Shown here one piece after another: positions 52,080 to 63,040 of a stretch of 64,000 nucleotides of DNA. The stretch spans positions 211,333 through 275,332 of the forward strand of contig NZ_AUNB01000018.1 of NCBI RefSeq assembly GCF_000714545.1, given 5' to 3'. Positions within the stretch are counted from its first letter, which is position 1; every line of letters starts with the position of its first letter. Under the pieces are notes generated by a model. The model did no database searches and had not been told where the DNA came from. It saw only the letters and a program-made list of their open reading frames with translations. A program made the translations under genes and the position numbers. Source of the DNA: Thioclava indica. GTDB taxonomy: Bacteria > Pseudomonadota > Alphaproteobacteria > Rhodobacterales > Rhodobacteraceae.

Positions 52080-54716
52080 ATGACGCAAGAGATCGAGAAC
52101 GCTCCGCTTGAGACGCCTGCCACCGTGGCGCCTCCCTTTGCCCGGCTGCAACGCTGGGCCGAGCATCCGGTCATCAAGCTGGGTCTGCCCTTGCTGGTGC
52201 TGGGCGTAGCGATTTTCGTGCTGCATAAGCTGGCGGGCGATGTCAGCCCGAAAAGGGTCGTGGCCGATATTTCCGCGGCCAGTCCCAAGGCGCTGCTGCT
52301 GGCACTGGGCGCGACCACGCTGAGTTATCTGGCGATTGCGTTTTACGATGTGATCTCGCTGGGCGCGGTTGCGCCGGGGATCGTGGCCCCGCGCGTGGCC
52401 TATCTGGTGGGCGGCGCGGGCTATGCGATCTCGAACCTGCTGGGCGTGTCTTATCTGACGGGGGGCGCGGTGCGCCTGCGCACCTATGTGGCTGCGGGCG
52501 TACCGTTTCATCGCGCCGCCCTCGCGCTTGGCACCTCGTGGAGCGGGTTCTGGACCGGGCTTGTCGCGCTGCTTGGCCTGTTGATGATGTTTCACCCCAA
52601 GGGCCTGTCGGCGGTGCTGCCGATTGCGCCGGGGCTTGAGACGGCCACGGGCGTTGCGCTGATCGTGGGGCTGGGCGCGGTGATGGCGTTCTTGGGGCGG
52701 CGCGCGCGTCATGTGCGTTGGCGCGGGATCGAGGCCGATCTGCCGCGCGCCTCCACCGCCAGCTTGTTGATGCTGGCGGGCATGGCCGATCTGCTGTTTG
52801 CCTCGCTCACGCTTTGGGTGCTGCTACCGCCCGATCTGGGGGGCAATTACGCCTATTTCTTTGTGATCTTCATGGCCGCAATCGGGCTTGGTATTGCCAG
52901 CCATTCCCCCGGCGGCCTTGGCGTGTTCGAGGCCACGGTGATCGCGGGGCTTGGGACGGGCGCACGCCCTGACCTGCTGGCCGCACTGGTGCTGTATCGC
53001 GTGGTTTACACGCTTTATCCCTTTGCAATTGCCACGCTGGGCTTGGCGGCGGGCTGGCTTTGGGCGCAGCGTCACCGTCTTGATCACGCCGCCGATCTGG
53101 CGCTGGCGATCATGGGGCCGCTGGTCCCGCCCTTGGCGGCGGGTGTGGCGTTGGTGTCGGGCGTTTTGCTGATGCTGTCGGGCTCGGTCCCGGCCGAAGG
53201 CTCGCGGCTTGATCTGCTGCGTGATGTGTTGCCGCTGCCGGTGGTCGAGTTCTCGCATCTCACCGCCAGCGTGACGGGGGTGATGCTGATCGTGCTGGCG
53301 CGGGGGCTGTATCAACGTCTGACGCGGGCTTGGGTGATGGCGCTGATCTTGCTGAGCGTCGGGATCGTGGCCTCGCTCGTGAAGGGGCTGGAATGGGAGC
53401 AGGCGCTGACCATCGCGATCTCGGGTGGGCTGCTGATCCTGTTTCGCCAAGCCTTCTACCGGGTGCAGGATGCCTCGGTGTTTCGCCTTGATCTGCGCTG
53501 GTTCGTGTCGGTCACAGCCCTTGTCGCAGCGATCACATGGATCGGGTTTTTCGCCTATAAACATGTCGAATATCGCGACACACTGTGGTGGCAATTTGCG
53601 TGGAAAGGCGATGCTTCGCGGTTCTTGCGTGCCACGGTGGGCGCGTCGGTCGTGCTGGCGATCATCGCGCTCGGCTCAATCCTGAGCGCGCGCAAACGCC
53701 TGCGTCCGCGTCAGGAAATCCCCCAAGCCGTCCGCGATATTCTGGCGCAATCGGATGACGCCGAGGCGCAACTGACCCTGATGGGCGACAAAGAGGTGCT
53801 GCTGGATCCTGAAAACCGCGCCTTTATCGCCTATGCCGATACGGGGCGGGCGCTGATTGCGCGCGCTGATCCGGTGGGCGAGGAGGAGGCCGCGATCTCG
53901 TTGATCTGGGCCTTGCGTGAAAAGGCTGATCGCAGCGGGCGGCTCTGTGCGTTTTACGGGGTTTCGCCACGCTTTTTGCCCACCTTCCTTGATATGGGCC
54001 TGTCGATTGTGAAAATCGGAGAGACCGCGCGCATTGACCTTGAGACGTTCTCGCTTGACGGCCCGAAAAAGAAAAATTTCCGCTATGCGTTAAGCAAAGG
54101 CCCGCGTGACGGGTTCAAGTTTGAGGTCATCCCCGCCGCGCAGGTGCCCGCGCATCTGCCCGAGCTGCGCGCAATTTCCGATGCGTGGCTCGCGCAAAAA
54201 CAAGGCGAGGAGAAAAGCTTTGCGCTGGGCGCGTTCACCGATGATTACATCGTCAATTTCGACTGCGCGGTGCTGCGCGATCCGGACGGAAAAATCGTGG
54301 CCTTTGCCAACCTCTTAAAGGGCAACGGGCGTGAGTTATGCGTCGATTTGATGCGCTATGATGCGGGCTGTCCGGGCTATGGCATGAACCAGCTTTTCAG
54401 CGAGATGATCCTTTGGGCGCAGGCGGGCGGCTTCAAATGGTTCCGCCTTGGCAATGCGCCGTTTTCGGGGATTGAACGTCACCGCCTGGCCTCGGTCTGG
54501 AACCGGCTGGGCGGGTTCTTGTATGAACATGGCGAGCGGCTTTACAGCTTTGAGGGGCTGCGCAGTTTCAAGGAAAGATGGGACCCGGTCTGGTCGCCTC
54601 ATTACCTTGCCAGCCCCGGCGGCTTGGCCGTTCCGCGTGTCCTTTACGAGGTAAACGTGCTGATCTCGGGCGGGGTGCGCGGGTTGGTGCGCCGCGAAGG
54701 CAAGGAGAAGGGCTGA
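52080..54716 (+). CDS. mprF: phosphatidylglycerol lysyltransferase/flippase MprF
   Basis: 878 aa from ATG 52080 (GAGGA SD); an in-frame start at 51978 is not conserved. Bifunctional: about 14 membrane helices (to about residue 540) form the flippase part (SYLTGGAVRLRTYVAAGV, SPGGLGVFEATVIAG), and a C-terminal DUF2156 domain transfers an amino acid (commonly Lys) from tRNA to phosphatidylglycerol (RYALSKGPRDGFKFEVIP, MRYDAGCPGYGMNQLF, ERHRLASVWNRLGG). This lowers surface negative charge and protects against cationic peptides. Amino acid used not predictable. Overlaps the DUF202 gene by one base. Confidence 0.94.
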   Translation: MTQEIENAPLETPATVAPPFARLQRWAEHPVIKLGLPLLVLGVAIFVLHKLAGDVSPKRVVADISAASPKALLLALGATTLSYLAIAFYDVISLGAVAPGIVAPRVAYLVGGAGYAISNLLGVSYLTGGAVRLRTYVAAGVPFHRAALALGTSWSGFWTGLVALLGLLMMFHPKGLSAVLPIAPGLETATGVALIVGLGAVMAFLGRRARHVRWRGIEADLPRASTASLLMLAGMADLLFASLTLWVLLPPDLGGNYAYFFVIFMAAIGLGIASHSPGGLGVFEATVIAGLGTGARPDLLAALVLYRVVYTLYPFAIATLGLAAGWLWAQRHRLDHAADLALAIMGPLVPPLAAGVALVSGVLLMLSGSVPAEGSRLDLLRDVLPLPVVEFSHLTASVTGVMLIVLARGLYQRLTRAWVMALILLSVGIVASLVKGLEWEQALTIAISGGLLILFRQAFYRVQDASVFRLDLRWFVSVTALVAAITWIGFFAYKHVEYRDTLWWQFAWKGDASRFLRATVGASVVLAIIALGSILSARKRLRPRQEIPQAVRDILAQSDDAEAQLTLMGDKEVLLDPENRAFIAYADTGRALIARADPVGEEEAAISLIWALREKADRSGRLCAFYGVSPRFLPTFLDMGLSIVKIGETARIDLETFSLDGPKKKNFRYALSKGPRDGFKFEVIPAAQVPAHLPELRAISDAWLAQKQGEEKSFALGAFTDDYIVNFDCAVLRDPDGKIVAFANLLKGNGRELCVDLMRYDAGCPGYGMNQLFSEMILWAQAGGFKWFRLGNAPFSGIERHRLASVWNRLGGFLYEHGERLYSFEGLRSFKERWDPVWSPHYLASPGGLAVPRVLYEVNVLISGGVRGLVRREGKEKG

Positions 54717-55039
54717 TGATCCCCAATTTCAAAGACCACGCCGCCAATGAGCGCACCTTTCTGGCGTGGCTGCGCACGGCCATTGCGATTGTGGGCGTCG
54801 GGCTGACGGCGGCCAAGCTGACGGGAACAAGCGTGCCGCTCTGGTCTGATCTGGCGATGATCGGGACGGGCGGCGTGGTTGTGGTGCTGGCCTTCATCCG
54901 CATGCATCTTTTGCGCCGCCGCATTGACGCTGATGAAGAGCTGGATCAGCTCAGTCGCAACTGGCCCGATGTGGTGTTGGTGGCGCTGGTCATTTCGATG
55001 ATCGTGCTCACGGGAATATTCGTGATCCATGTTCTGTGA
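54716..55039 (+). CDS. DUF202 (YidH-family) membrane protein
   Basis: 107 aa, three membrane helices. The N-terminus FKDHAANERTFLAWLRTAIA is the DUF202 signature. Start in the mprF stop (TGATG), so translationally coupled to MprF; function unknown, but coupling hints at a link with membrane lipid homeostasis. Confidence 0.88.
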   Translation: MIPNFKDHAANERTFLAWLRTAIAIVGVGLTAAKLTGTSVPLWSDLAMIGTGGVVVVLAFIRMHLLRRRIDADEELDQLSRNWPDVVLVALVISMIVLTGIFVIHVL

Positions 55040-55097
55040 GGTCTTGAACTTGTGTGCCCGCGCTGCCTTGATGGCGCCAAATCACGGAGGATAGGCG

Positions 55098-55943
55098 ATG
55101 AAACTGCTACGTTTTGGCCCTAAGGGTGACGAGAAACCGGGACTGCTGGATGATCAGGGCGTGATGCGCGACCTGTCGGGGCAGGTGGCGGATATCGGCG
55201 GCGCGGTGCTAAGCGATGACGGGCTGGCAGCGATTGGCTCGCTTGATCCGGTTGAGCTGCCAGTCGTGCCCGCAGGCACACGTCTGGGCACCCCGATTGC
55301 AGGCACGGGCAAGATGATTTGCATCGGCCTGAACTACGCCGATCACGCCGCCGAGTCGGGGTCAAAAGTGCCAGACGAGCCGCTGATTTTCATGAAAGCC
55401 ACCTCGGCGATCCAAGGCCCGAACGACCCTATCGTGCTTCCGCGCGGGGCGGAAAAGCTGGATTGGGAAATCGAGCTGGGCATCGTCATCGGCACGGCGG
55501 CGAAATATGTCAGCGAGGCGGACGCGCTGAAGCACGTTGCAGGCTTTGTGCTGGCCAATGATGTCTCTGAGCGCAGCTATCAAAAAGACCGTACCGGTCA
55601 ATGGACCAAGGGCAAAAGCTGTGACAGCTTTGGCCCGCTTGGACCGTGGCTTGTGACGCGCGATCAGGTGGCTGATCCGCAAAACCTGTCGATGAAACTC
55701 AGCGTTAATGGCGAGGTGATGCAGGACGGCTCCACTGCGACAATGGTGTTTGGCGTGGCCAAGCTGGTGAGCTATCTGTCGCAGTTCATGACGCTGCATC
55801 CGGGCGATGTGATCTCAACAGGCACCCCGCCAGGCGTCGCAATGGGCATGCCTACCCCGCGCTTCCTGCGCCCCGGTGATGTGGTCGAGTTGGAGATTGA
55901 GGGTTTGGGCCAGCAACGCGCCGAGGTTGTGGCTGATACCTGA
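55098..55943 (+). CDS. fumarylacetoacetate hydrolase (FAH) family protein
   Basis: 281-aa FAH-fold enzyme with the N-terminal domain and a C-terminal catalytic domain starting KMICIGLNYADHAAESG. Metal ligands expected in DWEIELGIVIG and FVLANDVSERSYQ; other family motifs are GKSCDSFGPLGPWLVTRDQ and DVISTGTPPGVAMG. The family includes ureidoglycolate lyase, acylpyruvase and 2-keto-3-deoxy sugar acid hydrolases, so substrate is open. SD GGAGGATAGG. Confidence 0.9.
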   Translation: MKLLRFGPKGDEKPGLLDDQGVMRDLSGQVADIGGAVLSDDGLAAIGSLDPVELPVVPAGTRLGTPIAGTGKMICIGLNYADHAAESGSKVPDEPLIFMKATSAIQGPNDPIVLPRGAEKLDWEIELGIVIGTAAKYVSEADALKHVAGFVLANDVSERSYQKDRTGQWTKGKSCDSFGPLGPWLVTRDQVADPQNLSMKLSVNGEVMQDGSTATMVFGVAKLVSYLSQFMTLHPGDVISTGTPPGVAMGMPTPRFLRPGDVVELEIEGLGQQRAEVVADT

Positions 55944-55950
55944 GAAAGCG

Positions 55951-56010
55951 GGGGGCGCTGCCCCCAACGGTCAAAGCCCGACGGCTTTGACCGTCTCCCC
56001 CGGGATATTT
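55951..56010 (+). repeat. dispersed intergenic palindromic element, copy B
   Basis: GGGGGCGCTGCCCCC (55951-55965), inner 12-bp perfect inverted repeat ACGGTCAAAGCC-CGAC-GGCTTTGACCGT (55967-55994), then CTCCCCCGGGATATTT. Outer blocks equal copy A at 41149-41194; the inner palindrome is different in sequence but keeps pairing. Located right after the FAH-family gene and could end its transcript. Confidence 0.65.
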
Positions 56011-56146
56011 TGATCAAGAGGAAGGGCAGGGCGTGCAACTTGCGGCCCTGCCCACACCAATTCCTATCACTTCCGCGTAACGCTCCCTTGTGGCGCGCAG
56101 CCCAACACGATAGCTTCAAGGTAACTTGAAATCGGAGGGCGTTACT

Positions 56147-57289
56147 ATGGCGCCCAGGCGTCCCCGGTCGGCGGGCGCGCTCCCGAAAACGGCACGCTCC
56201 GGTAAATCCGGAAAGCCGCCATTGGTCGAGCAGTCCGCGGCCCAGACCGCCGAGGCGGGGGAGCTTTATGCTGCCCTTGATCTTGGCACCAACAGTTGCC
56301 GGATGCTGATCGCCCGACCCATGGGCGCGCAGTTTCAGGTCGTGGACAGCTTTTCAAAGGCGGTCCAGCTAGGCCAAGGTCTTGAAACTTATGGCCGTTT
56401 GTCGCGCAACTCGATGGCGCGCACGGTGCAAGCTTTGCAAATTTGTCGCCGCAAGATCGACTCGCATGGTGTCAAACGGATGCGGCTTGTCGCGACCGAG
56501 GCCTGTCGGCGTGCCAAGAATGCGCGCGATTTCATGCGCTATGTGCGCCGCGAAACCGGTCTGCCGCTGGAAATCATCGCCGCCGAGGAAGAGGCGCAAC
56601 TGGCCGTCATTTCCTGCGCCTCGCTGGTCAGTCCGAAATCCGAACAGGTGCTGGTCGTCGATATTGGCGGTGGCTCGACCGAGCTGGTCTGGATCGACCT
56701 TGAAGATGTGCCGCCGGGCGATCGCGCGCGCGCGATTATGCGGTTGGGGCAGGGGTTTAACCAACCTGACGGACCCATTCCGGCCGCGCGCGTGGTCGAT
56801 TGGATCTCGGTGCCGCTGGGGGTGGCGACGTTGAAAGATCAGTTCGCGGACGTTGAAGATGACGCCGCGCGCTTTGCGCTAATGAGCTGGTTCTTTGAAG
56901 AAAAGCTGGCCGATTTCACGCCTTACGCCTCAGGCAGTCCGCAAGAGGGCTTTCAGATCATCGGCACAAGCGGCACGGTGACGACGGTTGCGGCCTGTCA
57001 TCTTGGGCTCAAGCGCTATGATCGCAATCGCGTTGATGGTTTGATGATGAACTCGGCGCAGATTGATGCGGTGATCCGCTCGTTCCTGACGCTGGGACCG
57101 GCGGGGCGGCGCGCTGATCCGCGAATCGGGCGTGACCGTCATACGCTGATCATGTCGGGGGCGGCTATCTTGCAGGCCTTGATGCGGGTCTGGCCGACCG
57201 ATCAGTTGAGTGTTGCGGATCGCGGTCTGCGTGAAGGTCTGTTATACGCGCAGATGGCCGGGGACGGCGTGTTGGAAGAGATGGAATAA
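56147..57289 (+). CDS. exopolyphosphatase/pppGpp phosphatase family (Ppx/GppA)
   Basis: 380 aa from ATG 56147 (GGAGG at about 56134). A basic N-terminal tail of about 40 residues precedes an ASKHA-fold domain: phosphate loop [13 protein letters not shown], second P-loop [15 protein letters not shown], and Glu in [10 protein letters not shown]. It hydrolyses polyphosphate or pppGpp; which one cannot be read from sequence. The next gene, rlmE, starts in its stop codon (TAATG), a pairing seen in many alphaproteobacteria. Confidence 0.92.
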   Translation: MAPRRPRSAGALPKTARSGKSGKPPLVEQSAAQTAEAGELYAALDLGTNSCRMLIARPMGAQFQVVDSFSKAVQLGQGLETYGRLSRNSMARTVQALQICRRKIDSHGVKRMRLVATEACRRAKNARDFMRYVRRETGLPLEIIAAEEEAQLAVISCASLVSPKSEQVLVVDIGGGSTELVWIDLEDVPPGDRARAIMRLGQGFNQPDGPIPAARVVDWISVPLGVATLKDQFADVEDDAARFALMSWFFEEKLADFTPYASGSPQEGFQIIGTSGTVTTVAACHLGLKRYDRNRVDGLMMNSAQIDAVIRSFLTLGPAGRRADPRIGRDRHTLIMSGAAILQALMRVWPTDQLSVADRGLREGLLYAQMAGDGVLEEME

Positions 57290-58044
57290 TGGCAAAGACT
57301 CCGAGTGGCAAAAATACCTCCGGGCGCGGCGAGCGCGATCTGCGCGTGCGCGTGAAAACCGCCAAGGGGCGCAAGCTGTCCTCGACGCTGTGGCTGGAAC
57401 GCCAGCTAAACGACCCTTATGTCGTGCGTGCCAAGAAAGAGGGCTATCGCGGTCGCGCCGCCTATAAGATCTTGGAACTGGACGAGAAATATCGCTTCCT
57501 CGTGCCCGGCGCGCGGGTGGTCGATCTGGGCTGTGCGCCCGGTGGCTGGCTGCAGGTCGCGGTCAAGCGGGTCAATGCGTTGGGCGAGAAATCGGGCAAG
57601 CGCGTGGGCACGGTGCTGGGCGTCGATCTGCAAGAGGTCGATCATGTGCCGGGCGCGGAATTCCACCAGCTTGATTTCCTCGACGAGGGTGCGGATGACA
57701 AGGTCAAGGGCTGGCTTGGTGGCAAGGCCGATGTGGTGATGTCGGATATGGCGGCCTCCAGTTCGGGCCATCAAAACACCGACCACTTGCGCATTATCAT
57801 CCTGTGTGAGGCGGCGGCCGAGTTTGCCTTTGACGTTTTGGAACCGGGCGGCACTTTTGTTGCAAAAGTGCTAGCCGGAGGGGCCGAACAGGGGCTTTTG
57901 ACCACGCTAAAGAAGAATTTTGACAAGGTTGCAAATGTGAAGCCGCCTGCGTCGCGCTCTAACAGTTCCGAGAAATTTGTCGTCGCTCAAGGCTTTCGCG
58001 GGCGTCGTCATGAGGGTGCGCAAGCAGGGGACGCTGACGAATAA
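57289..58044 (+). CDS. rlmE: 23S rRNA 2'-O-ribose U2552 methyltransferase RlmE
   Basis: 251-aa FtsJ/RrmJ family SAM-dependent methyltransferase. SAM-binding motif [15 protein letters not shown], the catalytic Asp in [10 protein letters not shown] and Lys in [11 protein letters not shown], and the terminal Glu in [13 protein letters not shown] complete the KDKE tetrad (first Lys in [12 protein letters not shown]). A basic N-terminal extension of about 45 residues precedes it. Acts on the 50S subunit. Confidence 0.96.
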   Translation: MAKTPSGKNTSGRGERDLRVRVKTAKGRKLSSTLWLERQLNDPYVVRAKKEGYRGRAAYKILELDEKYRFLVPGARVVDLGCAPGGWLQVAVKRVNALGEKSGKRVGTVLGVDLQEVDHVPGAEFHQLDFLDEGADDKVKGWLGGKADVVMSDMAASSSGHQNTDHLRIIILCEAAAEFAFDVLEPGGTFVAKVLAGGAEQGLLTTLKKNFDKVANVKPPASRSNSSEKFVVAQGFRGRRHEGAQAGDADE

Positions 58045-58189
58045 ACCCGTCAGCGAAGATCCGCGCGCAATCCCGTCTGTCTCGGTTCTGAGACAGGTGC
58101 GCCCCTTAATCAAGCTGAATTCGCATTGTGAAAGGTCCGAATCGGGCTAACCTTACCGCTTGTACTTGCGCAAGAGGGGAGGCTTTCGC

Positions 58190-59158
58190 ATGTCGCGACA
58201 TCATGTATCGCAACGTCATCACGCCGACATCGTGCGTGAAGTCGTCTCCTCGCCCAAATCGGCGGGGCGCGCGGGCTTTGCCGCCAGTTGGCGCCGCTCG
58301 CTGATCCATCACAAAATCGACCCGGCGGCGATGCCCCATGACGCGCGCCTGACCGACGCCGAGATGCGTGCGCGCCGCGAAGCCTCGGGGCTGTTGCTGC
58401 AAATCGCGGCTCCGGTGTTGGACCGTCTGGCGCGCGCGGCCTGCGATGCGGGTTGCACGGTTTTGCTGTCGGACGCGGGTGGTCTGATCTTGGATGAGCG
58501 CGTGCATGCCGGTGATGTGGGTGCGTTTCATTCCTCGAACCTTGCGCCCGGTCTGGATTGGTCCGAGGGCGCGCAGGGCACCAATGGGATCGGCACCTGT
58601 CTGGCCGAGGGGCGCGCGGTCACGGTCTGGCGTGATCAGCATTTTCTGTCGGGTAATACCGGGCTGACCTGCATGGGCGCGCCGGTTTTTGGCGCGCAGG
58701 GCGATCTGGCTGGGGTGATTGACGTCAGCTCCGCGCGTGAGGATATGACCGAGGGCTATGCGAGCCTTGTCGCGCTGACCGCCCAAGACGCCGCGCAACG
58801 CATCGAGGGCGATCTGTTCCGCGCCGCTTTCCAAGGCGCGCGGATCCTGTCGGCGGGGCCGGGCGAGAACGCGGCGCAAGGGGTGATGCTGCTGGCGCTG
58901 GATCGCGATGATCTGGTGGTGGGTGCCACGCGGGCTGCGCGCAAATATCTGGGCATTTCGCCCGAGCAGATCGGCGCGACGCCTGCCAATGACCTGATCG
59001 GGCAGGGCGTGCGCGGTGGTCTGCAAGAGGCCCAGCGTGCCGCGATGGCGCGGGCTTTGGCGCGCAACGGTGGCAACGTATCAGCAGCGGCGCGCGATCT
59101 GGGGATTGGACGGGCGACATTTTATCGCAAGGCCAAGGCGCTGGAACTGGGCGTGTAG
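58190..59158 (+). CDS. GAF-Fis regulator (AcoR-like, without AAA+ domain)
   Basis: 322 aa from ATG 58190 (SD GGGGAGG). N-terminal GAF domain like that of the acetoin regulator AcoR (AQGTNGIGTCLAEGRAVTVW, QHFLSGNTGLTCMGAPVFG), then a second sensory segment (ALDRDDLVVGATRAARKYLG) and a Fis-type helix-turn-helix (GGNVSAAARDLGIGRATFYR). The sigma-54-activating AAA+ domain of AcoR, about 230 residues, is absent, so it cannot drive sigma-54 promoters by ATP hydrolysis. Target unknown. Confidence 0.88.
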   Translation: MSRHHVSQRHHADIVREVVSSPKSAGRAGFAASWRRSLIHHKIDPAAMPHDARLTDAEMRARREASGLLLQIAAPVLDRLARAACDAGCTVLLSDAGGLILDERVHAGDVGAFHSSNLAPGLDWSEGAQGTNGIGTCLAEGRAVTVWRDQHFLSGNTGLTCMGAPVFGAQGDLAGVIDVSSAREDMTEGYASLVALTAQDAAQRIEGDLFRAAFQGARILSAGPGENAAQGVMLLALDRDDLVVGATRAARKYLGISPEQIGATPANDLIGQGVRGGLQEAQRAAMARALARNGGNVSAAARDLGIGRATFYRKAKALELGV

Positions 59159-59191
59159 CGCCGCCCGGGGTTTCCCGGACGGCATTGGGCG

Positions 59192-60442
59192 TCAGCCAAG
59201 GCTGACCAGCGCGTGGCGTTTCTTGCCCGCAGACAGTTTCACCGGGCTTGCCAGATCGGCGGCGGTGAACATCCGGCCCGCGTCATTGCAGCTCTCGTCA
59301 TTCACCTTCAACGCGCCTTCTGCGATCAGCCGCTTGCCATCCTTGCCCGTTTTCGCAAGGCCCGAGCGCACCACCAGTTGCGCCAGCGAAATGCCTTCGC
59401 CCAACTCGTCCGCGCTGAGCGTCAGGGTGGGCAGGTCATCGCCCACGCCGCCCTTTTCAAACACTTCACGCGCGGTGGCCTCGGCAGCCGTGGCAGCAGC
59501 GCGGCCGTGGCACAGGGCAGTGACCTCATTGGCGAGGATAATCTTGGCGTCGTTGATTTCAGACCCTTCCAGCGCGCCAAGGCGATCGCATTCCGCAACA
59601 GGCAATTCAGTATACAGTTTCAGGAATCGCCCGACATCGGCATCGGTCGTGTTGCGCCAGAATTGCCAGAATTCGTAAGGGCTTAGCATGTCCTCATTGA
59701 GCCAGATCGCACCCGACTGGCTTTTGCCCATTTTCTTGCCATCCGAGGTGGTCAGCAGCGGCGAGGTCAGGCCGAAAATCTCATGGTCCAGCACCCGACG
59801 CGTCAGGTCGATCCCGTTGACGATATTGCCCCATTGATCGGACCCGCCCATCTGCAACAGACAGCCGTAGCGGCGGTTGAGTTCAAGAAAATCATAGGCT
59901 TGCAGGATCATGTAGTTGAATTCAAGGAAGCTGAGCGATTGCTCGCGATCCAGCCGCGATTTCACCGACTCAAAAGATAGCATCCGGTTGACCGAGAAAT
60001 GCCGCCCGATATCGCGCAGGAAATCGAGGTAGTTCAGCCCGTCCAGCCATTCCGCATTATTCAGCATCAGCGCGTCGCTCGGCCCGTCGCCATAGCTGAG
60101 ATATTTCGCGAAAACCTGCTTCATCCCCGCGATATTGGCGTCAATCTGCGCAGGCGTCAGCAGCGGGCGCTCATCGGCACGGAAAGAGGGATCGCCCACC
60201 TTGGTGGTGCCCCCGCCCATCAGCGTGATCGGCTTGTGTCCGGATTTTTGCAACCAGCGCAGCATCATGACGTTGAGCAGATGCCCGACATGCAGCGAGC
60301 TCGCCGTTGCGTCATAGCCGATATAGGTCGGCACGACCCCTTTGACCATAGCCTCGTCAAGCCCCTGATAATCGGTGCAATCGGCGAGAAAGCCGCGCTC
60401 CATCATCACACGCATGAAGTCTGATTTGGGATGGTAGGTCAT
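59192..60442 (-). CDS. tyrS: tyrosyl-tRNA synthetase
   Basis: 416-aa class I aminoacyl-tRNA synthetase, cytosolic. HIGH-like motif in [18 protein letters not shown]-like motif [13 protein letters not shown], Tyr-binding [12 protein letters not shown], and a C-terminal S4 RNA-binding domain from about residue 350. The start at 60442 follows the family N-terminus; an in-frame extension to 60631 would cross into anmK. Divergent from anmK. Confidence 0.97.
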   Translation of the reverse strand: MTYHPKSDFMRVMMERGFLADCTDYQGLDEAMVKGVVPTYIGYDATASSLHVGHLLNVMMLRWLQKSGHKPITLMGGGTTKVGDPSFRADERPLLTPAQIDANIAGMKQVFAKYLSYGDGPSDALMLNNAEWLDGLNYLDFLRDIGRHFSVNRMLSFESVKSRLDREQSLSFLEFNYMILQAYDFLELNRRYGCLLQMGGSDQWGNIVNGIDLTRRVLDHEIFGLTSPLLTTSDGKKMGKSQSGAIWLNEDMLSPYEFWQFWRNTTDADVGRFLKLYTELPVAECDRLGALEGSEINDAKIILANEVTALCHGRAAATAAEATAREVFEKGGVGDDLPTLTLSADELGEGISLAQLVVRSGLAKTGKDGKRLIAEGALKVNDESCNDAGRMFTAADLASPVKLSAGKKRHALVSLG

Positions 60443-60501
60443 CGTGCTTGTTCCTTTCCTGACAGCGTGCGTATATCGGGGAGGGCGGCGAGAGGGAAGC
60501 C

Positions 60502-61611
60502 ATGTTGAAACCGGGTCCGGTCTGGGCGGCAGGTACGATGTCGGGAACGTCACTGGACGGCGTGGATGCCGCGCTGGTGTTAAGTGATGGCGAGCAGATT
60601 TTTGACTTTGGCCGATCCGAGTATCGCCCATATTCCGACAGCGAACGTCACGTTTTGCATGCCGCTTTGGGGTGTTGGCCGGATGATGAGGGCGTTGATG
60701 CGGCCGCAGAAGTGGTCGAAACCGCCCATGCCGAAATTCTGTCAGGCTTCAGCGAAGCAAGCCTGATCGGCTTTCACGGCCAGACCTTGGCGCATGACCC
60801 CGATGGTCGCCACGGCCTGCGCCGCACGCATCAGGCGGGCGATGGCTCGGTTCTGGCCGAGGTGCTGGGGCGTCCGGTGGTTTGGGATTTCCGCTCAACC
60901 GATGTCGAGATGGGCGGGCAGGGCGCGCCGCTTGCGCCATTCTTCCATTTCGCCTGCGCGAAATATGCGGGTCTGACGGGGCCTGTGGTGTTTCTCAATC
61001 TGGGCGGGGTGGGCAATGTGACGTGGGTCGATCCGCGCCAACCGGGGCCGGAAGTGCCCGGCGCGGTGCTGGCCTTTGACACCGGCCCCGCTAATGCACC
61101 GATCAATGATCTGATGCGGATGCGGCGCAAGCTGGATCAGGATGAGGGCGGCGCGCTGGCGCTGGAAGGGCGCGTGGATGAGGCGGTCTTGCAAGGCTTT
61201 CTCAACCACCCCTATTTCCTGCGCATGCCGCCCAAGTCACTGGATCGCAATGATTTTCACGACATGCTTTCGCGCGTTTCCGAGTTGAGTGATGCAGATG
61301 CCGCCGCCACCCTGACCGCCTGCGCCGCTGCCTCAGTTGTGCGGGGCGGTGAGCATTATCCGGTCCCGCCCGAGGCGATCTATGTCACCGGCGGCGGGCG
61401 GCTGAACGCGGCGCTGATGGTGGCGTTGCAATCGCGCATGAATATCCCCGTGCAGCCGATTGAGGATATCGGCTTGGATGGCGATATGCTGGAAGCGCAG
61501 GCGTTTGCCTATCTGGCGGTGCGCGTGGCGCGGGGCTTGCCGACCTCGGGGCCATCGACCACCGGGGTCGGGGCGTTGATCGGGGGCGGCAAGATTTCCC
61601 GACCGGGGTAA
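60502..61611 (+). CDS. anmK: anhydro-N-acetylmuramic acid kinase
   Basis: 369-aa ASKHA-fold sugar kinase that phosphorylates and opens 1,6-anhydroMurNAc during peptidoglycan recycling. Motifs: [66 protein letters not shown]. Full length. Divergent from tyrS, starts 59 bases apart. Often neighbours tyrS in related genomes. Confidence 0.96.
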   Translation: MLKPGPVWAAGTMSGTSLDGVDAALVLSDGEQIFDFGRSEYRPYSDSERHVLHAALGCWPDDEGVDAAAEVVETAHAEILSGFSEASLIGFHGQTLAHDPDGRHGLRRTHQAGDGSVLAEVLGRPVVWDFRSTDVEMGGQGAPLAPFFHFACAKYAGLTGPVVFLNLGGVGNVTWVDPRQPGPEVPGAVLAFDTGPANAPINDLMRMRRKLDQDEGGALALEGRVDEAVLQGFLNHPYFLRMPPKSLDRNDFHDMLSRVSELSDADAAATLTACAAASVVRGGEHYPVPPEAIYVTGGGRLNAALMVALQSRMNIPVQPIEDIGLDGDMLEAQAFAYLAVRVARGLPTSGPSTTGVGALIGGGKISRPG

Positions 61612-61647
61612 AAAAGAAACCCGCCAGAGGCGGGTGCCTCCGGCGGG
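61610..61647. terminator. terminator between anmK and eno
   Basis: CCCGCC-A-GAGGC (61620-61631), GGGT loop, GCCTC-C-GGCGGG (61636-61647). On the minus strand it is followed by TTTCTTTTTT (plus-strand A-run 61610-61619), an excellent terminator for enolase; on the plus strand only AGTATTTTC follows. Confidence 0.85.
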
Positions 61648-61672
61648 AGTATTTTCGGGCTAGATGAAATCC

Positions 61673-62968
<1,296 letters not shown>

Positions 62969-63040
62969 TTAAGGCTGAGAAACCTATAGACCGCTGCGGG
63001 GCGGGCGAAAAGGGCAGGCGGTATGAAATTTGCGTGGCGC

